NCBI GenBank assembly: GCA_963763325.1
Contig: CAVXOL010000018.1
Location: forward strand, 347,192 to 411,191
DNA from: JBBECJ01 sp963763325
GTDB taxonomy: Bacteria; Chloroflexota; Chloroflexia; Thermomicrobiales; CFX8
DNA length: 64,000 nt
Direction of reading: 5' to 3'
The notes beneath the pieces are model-generated. The model was not told where the DNA came from and did no database searches. It was given only the letters and a program-made list of their open reading frames with translations. The position numbers and the translations under genes were made by a program. Positions within the stretch are counted from its first letter, which is position 1. Each line of letters begins with the position of its first letter. Below are positions 27,141 through 34,943 of the stretch, in pieces.

Positions 27141-28685
27141 ATGAGTAACAGGGTCCTGGTATTCGATACGACGTTGCGCGATGGAGAGCAGTCGCCAGGC
27201 GCGACGATGACGACGCCGGAGAAGATCGAGGTCGCGCGGCAACTGGCGCGGCTGGGCGTGGACATCATCGAAGCGGGCTATCCGGCGGCATCGCCGGGGG
27301 ACCTCGAAGCGGTCCAGATGATCGCTCGTGAGGTGAAGGGTGTCGTCGTCGCCGGGCTGGCGCGGGTACACCTGGGGGACATTGATGCCGCCTGGGAGGG
27401 AGTGCGAGGGGCCGAGAACCCGCGCATTCATACGTTCGTCAACGCGTCACCGATCCAGATTCAGTATCAGCTGCGGAAGACGCCGGATGAGGTGCTGGAG
27501 ATGGCACGGGCGGCGGTCCGGCGCTGCAAGGGGTATCTCGACGATGTGCAGTTCTCGGCGATGGACGCGACTCGGGCCGACTGGGACTACCTGGTCCGGC
27601 TGTTCGGGATTGCGATCGAAGAGGGCGCGACAACGCTGAACGTGCCGGATACGGTCGGCTACACGACGCCCGAGGAGTACGTCCAGCTGCTGGAGTACCT
27701 GAAGGCAAATACGCCGGGGATCGAGCGTGCGGTCATCTCAGTCCATTGTCACGATGACCTGGGGATGTCGACGGCCAACACGCTCGCGGCGATCAAGGCC
27801 GGGGCGCGGCAGGTTGAGGTGACGGTCAACGGGCTTGGAGAACGGGCCGGGAACACAGCTCTCGAAGAGGTCGTGATGGCGTTGCGGACGCGGCGCGACT
27901 ACTATGGCGGCATCGATACGAGGATCAACTCCGAGGAGATCGTTCCATCGAGTCGAATCGTGTCACGTGCATCGAGCATCCCGGTCCAGCCGAACAAGGC
28001 GATCGTCGGTGCGAATGCTTTTGCGCACGAGTCGGGCATTCACCAGGACGGCGTCATCAAGCATCCGGGGACTTACGAGATCATGACGCCGGAGTCAGTC
28101 GGCTGGGGGCAGACGAAGCTCGTAATGGGCAAGCACTCTGGCCGGGCCGGGTTCCGCCAGCGGCTGAAGGATCTCGGCTACGAGGTCGATGCCGACCGCT
28201 TGCAGGCGCTCTACATCCGCTTCATCGAGCTGACCGACCGGAAGAAGACGGTCACGGACGCAGACATCATCGCGATCGTTGAGGATTCGCTCCAGCACGA
28301 CGGGCCGGAGCCGTTCCACCTTATCGCCTGGAGGGCGCACTCGGGGTCGGACAGCCGAGCCGAGGCGGCTGTGATGATCGATGTCAACGGGCGCGAGCAG
28401 GAGGCGACTGGCAGCGGCAACGGCCAGATCGACGCGCTGTATTCGGCAATCGACTCGGTGATTGGAATCGAGAACGAGTTGGTCGAGTACCGGATCGATG
28501 CCGTGACGCCGGGTGAAGATGCTCAAGGCGCCGTCGTCGTTCGGATCAAGGTCGGCGGCAGCATCTACGCCGGGCACGGCGTGGCCACCGACATCGTCGA
28601 GTCGAGCGTCCGGGCATATCTGACGGCGTTGAACCGGGCGGCGGTGGCAGTGCGGGCTCCGTTGAAGGCTGAGGCGGCGGTGTGA
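27141..28685 (+). CDS. leuA: 2-isopropylmalate synthase
   Basis: First enzyme of leucine synthesis: acetyl-CoA plus 2-oxoisovalerate. TIM-barrel residues are visible: DTTLRDGEQSPG (R13, D14), VHCHDD (metal ligands H202, H204) and VTVNGLGERAGN (acetyl-CoA/loop motif). FAHESGIHQDG begins the accessory region and a C-terminal regulatory LeuA dimer domain follows. The length of 514 residues is normal for the allosteric form. ATG 27141 has GGAGG upstream; a longer in-frame start at 27117 lacks a ribosome site. The T-box with a Leu specifier supports leuA over citramalate synthase. It is the first gene of leuA-leuC-orf-leuD-leuB. Confidence 0.95.
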   Translation: MSNRVLVFDTTLRDGEQSPGATMTTPEKIEVARQLARLGVDIIEAGYPAASPGDLEAVQMIAREVKGVVVAGLARVHLGDIDAAWEGVRGAENPRIHTFVNASPIQIQYQLRKTPDEVLEMARAAVRRCKGYLDDVQFSAMDATRADWDYLVRLFGIAIEEGATTLNVPDTVGYTTPEEYVQLLEYLKANTPGIERAVISVHCHDDLGMSTANTLAAIKAGARQVEVTVNGLGERAGNTALEEVVMALRTRRDYYGGIDTRINSEEIVPSSRIVSRASSIPVQPNKAIVGANAFAHESGIHQDGVIKHPGTYEIMTPESVGWGQTKLVMGKHSGRAGFRQRLKDLGYEVDADRLQALYIRFIELTDRKKTVTDADIIAIVEDSLQHDGPEPFHLIAWRAHSGSDSRAEAAVMIDVNGREQEATGSGNGQIDALYSAIDSVIGIENELVEYRIDAVTPGEDAQGAVVVRIKVGGSIYAGHGVATDIVESSVRAYLTALNRAAVAVRAPLKAEAAV

Positions 28686-28687
28686 GC

Positions 28688-28708
28688 CGTGACGCATCAC
28701 GCGTCACG
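28688..28708. repeat. GTGACGC/GCGTCAC palindromic motif between leuA and leuC
   Basis: CGTGACGC-ATCAC-GCGTCACG forms an interrupted palindrome directly after the leuA stop. The same words recur at 30308-30387 and at 48394-48430. Confidence 0.45.
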
Positions 28709-28734
28709 TAAACGGGGAGTGAGAGAGGGAAAAC

Positions 28735-29997
28735 GTGGCTGGACTGACAATGACGGAGAAGATCCTGGCAAAGGGCGCCGGCCGGGATCGGGTGACGCCG
28801 GGGGAGATCGTCGAGGTGGCGGTTGACCTGGTGATGACGAATGACATTACGGCTCCGCTGTCGATCGCGGAATTCAAGAAGACGGGGTTGAAGAGCGTCT
28901 TTGACCCGCAGAAGGTTGTCTTCGTACCGGACCACTTCGTGCCGGCGAAGGACATCAAGTCAGCCGAGCAGGCAAAGATCATGCGCGAGTTCGCGCACGA
29001 GCAGGGGACGCTCTACTTCGAAATCGGGCGTGCCGGGATCGAGCATGTGGTCCTGCCGGAAAACGGACTGACGAACCCCGGCAACATCATCATCGGCGCC
29101 GATTCGCACACATGCACGTACGGGGCGTTCAACGCCTTCTCGACCGGGATGGGCTCGACCGACATCGCGGCGGCGATGGCGCTTGGGACGACCTGGGTGC
29201 GGGTGCCGGAGTCGATCAAGTTCGTCTACACCGGGACGATGCCCGACGACATCGGCGGCAAAGATCTGATCCTGCACACGATCGGCGTGATCGGCGTTGA
29301 TGGGGCGTTGAATTCGGTGATGGAGTTCACCGGCCCAGTCATCGACGCGCTGCCACTGGACGACCGAATCGCGATGGCCAACATGGCCATCGAGGCCGGC
29401 GGCGATACCGGCATCTTCCCATTCGATGACAAGACGAAGGCGTTCGTCGATTCGGTGACGGACCGGCCATACACGCCGTTTGCGTCGGACCCGGATGCGG
29501 TCTACGCGCGGGTGGTTGAGATCGACGTGACCAACCTGCGACCGATCGTCGCGCTGCCGCACCTGCCGTCGAACACGAAGTTCGCCGACGAGGTCGAGGA
29601 CATGGCGATCCATCAGGTCGTGATCGGGAGCTGCACGAACGGGCGGCTGTCCGATTTGCGGATCGCTGCTGAGATCCTGCGCGGGCGGCAGATTCACCCG
29701 GAGGTGCGCTGTATCGTGATCCCTGGCAGCCAGGAAGTCGCGAAGCAGGCGGGTCGCGAGGGGCTGGTGGACGTCTTCATGGACGCCGGAGCGATCTTCA
29801 GCACATCGACCTGCGGGCCGTGCCTCGGTGGCTACATGGGCGTCCTGGCGAAGGGCGAGCGATGTGTCTCGACGACGAACCGCAACTTCCGTGGCCGGAT
29901 GGGGCATCGCGAGGCAGAGATTATCCTCTGCGGGCCGCAGACGGCGGCGGCGAGCGCGGTGGCAGGTAAAGTCGCGTCGCCGCGGGACATGGCGTGA
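28735..29997 (+). CDS. leuC: 3-isopropylmalate dehydratase, large subunit
   Basis: Aconitase-family [4Fe-4S] subunit that isomerises 2- to 3-isopropylmalate together with LeuD. Cluster ligands are C300 in GSCTNG and C360/C363 in CGPCLGGYMG. The substrate region GADSHTCTYGAFNAFSTGMG is intact. The length of 420 residues fits the archaeal/thermophile-type LeuC2 branch. GTG start at 28735, nearest start to the family N-terminus; GGGGAGTGAGAGAGG lies upstream. It lies second in the operon, 49 bp after leuA. Confidence 0.94.
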   Translation: MAGLTMTEKILAKGAGRDRVTPGEIVEVAVDLVMTNDITAPLSIAEFKKTGLKSVFDPQKVVFVPDHFVPAKDIKSAEQAKIMREFAHEQGTLYFEIGRAGIEHVVLPENGLTNPGNIIIGADSHTCTYGAFNAFSTGMGSTDIAAAMALGTTWVRVPESIKFVYTGTMPDDIGGKDLILHTIGVIGVDGALNSVMEFTGPVIDALPLDDRIAMANMAIEAGGDTGIFPFDDKTKAFVDSVTDRPYTPFASDPDAVYARVVEIDVTNLRPIVALPHLPSNTKFADEVEDMAIHQVVIGSCTNGRLSDLRIAAEILRGRQIHPEVRCIVIPGSQEVAKQAGREGLVDVFMDAGAIFSTSTCGPCLGGYMGVLAKGERCVSTTNRNFRGRMGHREAEIILCGPQTAAASAVAGKVASPRDMA

Positions 29998-30042
29998 AGT
30001 TCGAGATTCGGGAAACGGGAGTCGGGGACAGAGGTGATTCTG

Positions 30043-30306
30043 ATGGCAACAGCACAGGCAGTGAAGACAACATCAGGACCGGGCAGCAACGAGGCGGCGA
30101 AGTGGATCGCGAGTGAGCTATATCGCTTCGTGGGGCCAGAACGGACCGAGCCGGAGACGGTCGTCGAAATGTACGAGTGGGTGAGGGCCAACGACCTGCA
30201 CCGCCAGGAGTGGGTGCGGATGTCGGAGGTTGCACGTCTCTGGGCAGAGTTCCAACGCGGTGAGAACGAGAGCAATTGGATGATGCGGGCATTTGGGGAA
30301 TCGTAG
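30043..30306 (+). CDS. Small conserved-looking protein between leuC and leuD
   Basis: The 87-residue ORF starts ATG 30043 behind AGAGGTGA. The reading MATAQAVKTTSGPGSNEAAK continues with WIASELYRFVGPERTEPETV and EEYEWV-like text (MYEWVRANDLHRQEWVRMSE). It is helical, Trp-rich and hydrophilic, with no signal or membrane segment. No family is recognised. Its location inside the leucine operon, between two subunits of one enzyme, suggests co-expression with the pathway, but a function cannot be named. Flanking repeat-like sequences at 30000 and 30308 suggest that it was inserted as a unit. Confidence 0.6.
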   Translation: MATAQAVKTTSGPGSNEAAKWIASELYRFVGPERTEPETVVEMYEWVRANDLHRQEWVRMSEVARLWAEFQRGENESNWMMRAFGES

Positions 30307-30307
30307 G

Positions 30308-30389
30308 TCGTGACGCGGGATGCGGAAATCGGGAGTCGAGAAGTCTGCGTCGTCCTCGATTCTCCGATTCCGCGTCACGCGTCACGACG
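30308..30389. repeat. Imperfect long inverted repeat upstream of leuD
   Basis: Arms of about 33 bp, beginning TCGTGACGCGGGATGCGGAA and ending with its near reverse complement through CGCGTCACGCGTCACGA, flank a short spacer of about 14 nt. A large stem-loop would form in the operon mRNA between the small ORF and leuD. Confidence 0.55.
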
Positions 30390-30404
30390 AACGGAGTGAG
30401 TGAC

Positions 30405-30923
30405 ATGCAGTTTCGAGGGCGAGTCTGGAAGTTCGAGGATGATGTCGATACGGATGTGATTATTCCGGCGCGGCATTTGATGACGTTTGACGCCAAGGAG
30501 TTGGCGGCGCACGTTATGGAAGATATCGATCCGGAGTTTGCGGGGAAGGTGCAGGAGGGCGACATCATCGTTGCCGGGAAGAACTTCGGCTGCGGGTCGT
30601 CGCGGGAGCACGCTCCGATCGCTATCAAGGGGGCCGGAGTATCGGTCGTGATGGCGAAGTCGTATGCGCGCATCTTCTACCGCAATGGGATCAACATCGG
30701 CCTGCCGCTGGTCGAGTGTCCTGAGGCAGTCGATGACGCCGAGGACGGTGACATTCTGGAGATCGATACGACCGAGGGCTACGTCGTCAACACGCGGACC
30801 GGCAACACGTACAGTTCCAAGCAGCATGCGCCGTTTGTGCAGGAGATCGTCAACGCCGGTGGGCTGATGCAGGCGGTCGCGGAGCGTGTCAAGCAGCGCG
30901 AGCAGGCGGCCAGCGGATCATGA
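30405..30923 (+). CDS. leuD: 3-isopropylmalate dehydratase, small subunit
   Basis: Swivel-domain partner of LeuC. The core motifs are DVDTDVIIPARHLMTFD, GKNFGCGSSREHAP (substrate-binding loop) and YARIFYRNGINIGLPL. The length of 172 residues matches the LeuD2-type short subunit. ATG 30405 has GGAG 9-12 bases upstream. Its stop overlaps the leuB start (ATGA), so the two are translationally coupled. Confidence 0.94.
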   Translation: MQFRGRVWKFEDDVDTDVIIPARHLMTFDAKELAAHVMEDIDPEFAGKVQEGDIIVAGKNFGCGSSREHAPIAIKGAGVSVVMAKSYARIFYRNGINIGLPLVECPEAVDDAEDGDILEIDTTEGYVVNTRTGNTYSSKQHAPFVQEIVNAGGLMQAVAERVKQREQAASGS

Positions 30924-32050
30924 GCGACAACCAGAGCACGTTTCAGGTACTGCTACTTCCGGGAGATGGTGTCGGCCCGGAGGTGATCGCCGAGGCGGTC
31001 CGAACACTGGACCTGGTCGCCGGGACGTCCGGCTTCGGAATCGAGTACGTCGAGGGGAAGATTGGCGGCACCGGGATCGACACGCACGGTGTTCCATTGC
31101 GCGACGATGAGATCGAGGCGGCGAAACAGGCCGACGCGATCCTGCTTGGCGCAGTCGGCGGGCCAGCCTGGGATAGCCAGCCAAGGAACAATCGGCCGGA
31201 GGCGGGGCTGCTGAAGCTGCGGGCGTCGCTGGGATTGTTCGCGAACCTACGGCCGGTCAAGGTGTTCGACGCGCTGTTGGATGCGTCGCCGCTGAAGCCG
31301 GAGATCGTGCGGGGTGTCGATCTGCTGATCGTGCGCGAGTTGACTGGCGGCTTGTATTTCGGGAAGCCGTCAAAGCAGTGGGAGACGAGCCGCGGCCGGC
31401 GAGCGGTCGATACGATGATCTACCGCGAGCACGAGATCGAGCGGCTGGTGCGCCTGGGTTACGAACTCGCGTCGGGGCGGCGTAAGAAGGTGACGAGTGT
31501 CGATAAGTCGAACGTGCTGATGACGTCGCAACTCTGGCGAGCGGTCACGAACGAGGTCGCTGCGGAGTTTCCGGATGTGACGACCGAGCACGTGCTGGTC
31601 GATTCGTGCGCGATGCGGCTGATTGCCCGGCCAGGCGACTACGACGTGATGGTGATGGAGAACATGTTCGGCGACATCCTGAGCGACGAAGCCGCCGTGC
31701 TGGCGGGATCGCTGGGGATGCTACCGTCGGCCAGCCTGAACGGAAAGAAGCCGACGAGGCGAGGGTCGGCCGGCAAGCAGGTCGGCATGTACGAGCCGAT
31801 TCACGGTTCTGCGCCAGACATTGCTGGAAAAGGAATCGCCAACCCGACCGGCGCGATTCTGTCGGCGGCGATGATGTTGCGGGTGTCGTTCGGGCGAGAT
31901 GCTGAGGCAGATGCGGTTGAAGCGGCTGTGTCCGATACCCTCGACGCTGGTGCACGGACGGCGGATATCGCGGCGGGAGCTGCGGCGTCGTCGACGGCGG
32001 AGTTCGGCGACGAGGTGCGGCGGAATCTGACGCGGCGGCTTGGGGAATGA
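30920..32050 (+). CDS. leuB: 3-isopropylmalate dehydrogenase
   Basis: NAD-dependent oxidative decarboxylase that yields 2-oxoisocaproate. Characteristic pieces are LLPGDGVGPEVIAEAVR, LRASLGLFANLRPVKVF (substrate arginines), IVRELTGGLYFGKPS (with the catalytic-site Tyr region), VDKSNVL (lysine) and the metal/nucleotide part MENMFGDILSDEAAVLAGSL. The NAD-type sequence EPIHGSAPDIAGKGIANP is complete. The length of 376 residues is normal. The ATG overlaps the leuD stop. Last leucine gene of the operon. Confidence 0.95.
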   Translation: MSDNQSTFQVLLLPGDGVGPEVIAEAVRTLDLVAGTSGFGIEYVEGKIGGTGIDTHGVPLRDDEIEAAKQADAILLGAVGGPAWDSQPRNNRPEAGLLKLRASLGLFANLRPVKVFDALLDASPLKPEIVRGVDLLIVRELTGGLYFGKPSKQWETSRGRRAVDTMIYREHEIERLVRLGYELASGRRKKVTSVDKSNVLMTSQLWRAVTNEVAAEFPDVTTEHVLVDSCAMRLIARPGDYDVMVMENMFGDILSDEAAVLAGSLGMLPSASLNGKKPTRRGSAGKQVGMYEPIHGSAPDIAGKGIANPTGAILSAAMMLRVSFGRDAEADAVEAAVSDTLDAGARTADIAAGAAASSTAEFGDEVRRNLTRRLGE

Positions 32051-32156
32051 TGGTCCGGTCGTTGCGTTGTAACGTCCTGACAGAAAACCGTTCGTCCAGG
32101 TAGGGGCGAAGCGCTGATCGAACGTTGCAGATTGTCAAGATGAGGCTAGCGGTATT

Positions 32157-32969
32157 GTGGCAGCGTTGCTTGGAGTTTCGTGGTCGCCGGTGGCGGCGGA
32201 GTTGCCGGATCTGGATTTGCTGGTAGATATCGTTGAGGCGCCGGGATGGAGCCTTGAGGGTGCGCTGGCGGAGAATGGGGTGCGGCGGCGGGTGCTGCTG
32301 CACAATCTCGACCTGGACGTGAGTCTCGCCGATCCGGCATACATCGACGACGCATGGGGTGAGCGAGCGAACGCAGCGATTCGGACGGCCAGGACGCCGT
32401 GGTTCAGCCTGCACCTGGGATTCGCGTGTGAACGAGTGCGCTTTGATGGGCATATGTTGCCGGAGTCAGAGCCACTTGCGCGGGACGAGTTGCTGGCGAG
32501 AGTCGTTGACAGTGTCCTGAAGGCGAAGAGCTATCTCGACCTGCCACTGTTGCTGGAGAACCTCGATTATTGCCCCGAGGGCGCCTACGAGCATGTCTGC
32601 GAACCGGAGTTCATCAGCGAAGTGTTGGAGGCGACCGACACCGGGTTGTTGCTGGACATCGGACATCTGCTGGTGACGGCCAGCTGGTTCGAGGTTCAGC
32701 CGGAGGCGTTGCTGGCGCGCATGCCGCTGGATCGGCTGGTCGAGGTGCATCTCAGCGGTCCCTGCCCGCTGCACGGGAATACAGAGCGGCTGGACGACGT
32801 TCATGATGTCGTCGGGGAGTGCGAGGTACGACTCCTGCGACTGGTGCTGGAGCAGGTACAGCCGAAGGTGGTTGTGCTGGAATACCGACGCGATACTGAT
32901 GCGCTGCGCGATCAGCTCACGATGCTCGGCGGTGTGATCGGCCGACGCTGGCGCGGCAGACCCTGTTGA
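32157..32969 (+). CDS. DUF692 family protein (MbnB/TglH-like fold)
   Basis: TIM-barrel family of multinuclear-iron enzymes that modify peptides in MbnB/TglH systems. Recognisable text includes LLLENLDYCPEG (Glu-Asn iron ligands), TGLLLDIGHLLVTA (Asp/His) and VEVHLSG (His). SLHLGFACERV carries a further His, and VVLEYRRD is typical near the end. About 270 residues is normal to slightly short. GTG start at 32157; the true start is uncertain. It lies 104 bp after leuB on the same strand and 115 bp before an IscA-type gene. No precursor-peptide ORF or MbnC-like partner was found next to it, so the substrate is unknown. Confidence 0.75.
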   Translation: MAALLGVSWSPVAAELPDLDLLVDIVEAPGWSLEGALAENGVRRRVLLHNLDLDVSLADPAYIDDAWGERANAAIRTARTPWFSLHLGFACERVRFDGHMLPESEPLARDELLARVVDSVLKAKSYLDLPLLLENLDYCPEGAYEHVCEPEFISEVLEATDTGLLLDIGHLLVTASWFEVQPEALLARMPLDRLVEVHLSGPCPLHGNTERLDDVHDVVGECEVRLLRLVLEQVQPKVVVLEYRRDTDALRDQLTMLGGVIGRRWRGRPC

Positions 32970-33018
32970 CAGGCGGAACCACTGGCGTCATAGTTATGAA
33001 ATGTATCGGTTTCGGAAG

Positions 33019-33024
33019 TATACT
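33019..33024 (+). promoter_or_regulatory. Possible -10 box for the IscA-type gene
   Basis: TATACT lies about 60 bp before the start codon. A TTATGA is found about 19 bp upstream. Weak promoter candidate. Confidence 0.3.
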
Positions 33025-33084
33025 TCAGTTGTACGAGTTCGACGGTTGCTCCGGTCCTGAAGGAGCGCAGAAGGAAGTAAGCAC

Positions 33085-33450
33085 ATGATCACGATTACAC
33101 ACGAAGCAGTCGACCAGCTCAAGGACTTCCTCTCTGAGCAGGGCACGCCCGAACACGCGCTGCGTGTCTTCGTTGCCCCGGGTGGCTGTTCGGGTCTGCA
33201 ATATGGCATGTCAATTGAAGAGGCCGAGGACGAGGGCGACACCGTCGTCACGACCGAGGGCGTCAAGCTGCTGGTCGATGAGTTCTCGGCGATGTACATC
33301 GCCGGAGCGGAAATTGATTTCGTCAACAGCCTGATGGGTGGCGGCTTCACCGTTCGTAACCCGAACGCGGTGACGGGATGCGCCTGCGGACACTCATTCG
33401 ACACCGGCATGAATGCTGGGACATCGCAGGGCTGTGGCTGCGGGTCGTAA
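33085..33450 (+). CDS. Iron-sulfur cluster assembly/insertion protein, IscA/ErpA (HesB) family
   Basis: A-type carrier that receives [Fe-S] clusters and passes them to client proteins. It has 121 residues. The three conserved cysteines are present: the first in VAPGGCSGLQYGM, the others at the end in GCACGHSF and the final GCGCGS, which is richer in Cys than the standard CGCGxSF. ATG 33085 follows AAGGAAG. LeuC in the same neighbourhood is an Fe-S protein and is a plausible client. A perfect 28-bp hairpin ends the transcript. Confidence 0.9.
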   Translation: MITITHEAVDQLKDFLSEQGTPEHALRVFVAPGGCSGLQYGMSIEEAEDEGDTVVTTEGVKLLVDEFSAMYIAGAEIDFVNSLMGGGFTVRNPNAVTGCACGHSFDTGMNAGTSQGCGCGS

Positions 33451-33472
33451 GACCGACCCCACCGATTCGCAA

Positions 33473-33533
33473 CGACGATACAGACAGAGAGCGGGGGCGC
33501 TGAATGCGCCCCCGCTCTCTGTCTGTATCGTCG
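33473..33533. terminator. Perfect 28-bp hairpin, likely bidirectional terminator
   Basis: Left arm 33473-33500 and right arm 33506-33533 are exact complements (CGACGATACAGACAGAGAGC... and so on) around loop TGAAT. It lies between two convergent genes. It is much longer than usual terminators and has no T-run, so it may have another role. Confidence 0.6.
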
Positions 33534-33549
33534 CCCTATACGGTCGTCG

Positions 33550-33876
33550 TCAGTGAATGCCGACGACCGTATCGTCAATGCCGTAGATGATGCGACGTAG
33601 CTCCGAGGCAGTGTGCCAGGATGAGTCCTGCGACGGCTCGAAGAACATGCCAAGCGAGTTGGCGGTGTCGTCTTCGATTGGAACTGGCTGATTCTCTGCC
33701 TGCGAGAGCAGGTAGGCGCGGCCAGCCAGGTCACGCAGGATAACGTCGTCGGTCATTGCGTAGTCCGCCGGGAAGGCGGCAACGCGGTAGTGGCCTTCGT
33801 CCGAAACTGTGTCGAGCGTCGACCAGATCCGTGTCCGTTCGGATGTCACTCCGACCGGCTCCGAGGAGGTAGACAT
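33550..33876 (-). CDS. Hypothetical protein, 108 residues
   Basis: ATG 33876 behind GGAGGG opens MSTSSEPVGVTSERTRIWST. The protein is acidic, with DYAMTDDVILRDLAGRAYLL and a C-terminal HTASELRRIIYGIDDTVVGI. Predominantly helix-strand mixed, with no signal peptide or membrane helix. No family recognised. It converges on the IscA-type gene through the long hairpin and lies downstream of the response regulator on the same strand. Confidence 0.55.
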   Translation of the reverse strand: MSTSSEPVGVTSERTRIWSTLDTVSDEGHYRVAAFPADYAMTDDVILRDLAGRAYLLSQAENQPVPIEDDTANSLGMFFEPSQDSSWHTASELRRIIYGIDDTVVGIH

Positions 33877-34036
33877 ACCGGTCCCTCCGTACAGGAACAA
33901 GAATAACCAGACCCCATGCCGGATGCGAATTCGTTCGCAGTGCTGGCTCAACGGTTAACAGCAAGACTGATGCCCTCGTTGACAAAAATGAACTGCCCGG
34001 ATGGATTGCTCTTAACTAGCGATGCTCAGGAGCTGG

Positions 34037-34813
34037 TTACTCAACGACAAACGTGCGGGGATTGTCGGCAATGTCCTCTGGCTGAACGGTGCCGATCTCG
34101 ACCCACCCGTGCTTGACAGCGAAGAGAACGGCCTGAACGCGATCGGTCACTTCGAGCTTACGCAGGACGGCCGTCATGTGGTTCTTAACGGTCTGCTCAG
34201 TGATGTAGAGCGCGTCGGCGATCTCCTTGTTGGAGAGTCCCTGAGCGACGCAATCGAGGACTTCAATTTCACGGACCGAGAGGGGGATTGCGGAATTGGC
34301 CGGCTTGGGGATGTTGGTGCCATCGCCACGGTCGGCAAGGCTACGGAACTCGGTAAGTACCTTCCAGGCGAGATGCGGTCGCTGGAGGACGGTCTGGTTG
34401 ATGAGTTGCTCGCCGTTGGCGACGCGGGAGATTGCATCGAGCAGTTCCTGCGCTTCGATGTCTTTCGAGAGGAAGGCAGAGGCTCCGGCGCGGACGGCAT
34501 CGAACAGGCGATCGTCATCGATATGCATTGAGACGATGACGATGTGCGTTGACGGATGCTGCTTCTTGAGGATTCGCGCGATCTTGAGACCCGTTACACC
34601 GGGAAGCTGGATATCAGAGAGGATGATGTGCGGTTCGTGGATGTCGGCCAGGCGGATGGCTTCGAAGCCGGTCGACGCCTCGGCGACGACAGTGAAGCGC
34701 GAGCCGTCTTCGATGAGGCGTCGCAGACCCTGCCGGAAGAGAGGGTGGTCGTCGACGATCATGATCGTGTCGCGGGTGCTGACCATACGTTGCACGCACA
34801 CAATCTTCGGCAT
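34037..34813 (-). CDS. NarL/LuxR-type response regulator
   Basis: The receiver domain has MIVDDHPLFRQGL (acidic pair), the phospho-acceptor Asp in IILSDIQLPGVTG, and the Lys in AFLSKDIEA. The C-terminal LuxR helix-turn-helix is LSVREIEVLDCVAQGLSNKE followed by IADALYITEQTVKNHMTAVL. It binds DNA as a dimer after phosphorylation. 258 residues, with an alternative start nine codons in (ATG 34786). No histidine kinase gene lies in the window, so it is an orphan or is paired elsewhere. Neighbouring envelope-polysaccharide genes are possible targets, as inference only. Confidence 0.9.
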   Translation of the reverse strand: MPKIVCVQRMVSTRDTIMIVDDHPLFRQGLRRLIEDGSRFTVVAEASTGFEAIRLADIHEPHIILSDIQLPGVTGLKIARILKKQHPSTHIVIVSMHIDDDRLFDAVRAGASAFLSKDIEAQELLDAISRVANGEQLINQTVLQRPHLAWKVLTEFRSLADRGDGTNIPKPANSAIPLSVREIEVLDCVAQGLSNKEIADALYITEQTVKNHMTAVLRKLEVTDRVQAVLFAVKHGWVEIGTVQPEDIADNPRTFVVE

Positions 34814-34943
34814 AGGACGATCTACCTGGCCGCCTGACTCGTCAGATGTCGGGGACCAACACTACGATCGATGTCCATTCAGACTCACGCATCCCTAGGC
34901 TACCAGATCATTCCGGCCTCCGACGATACGTCTGAATGGGAAA

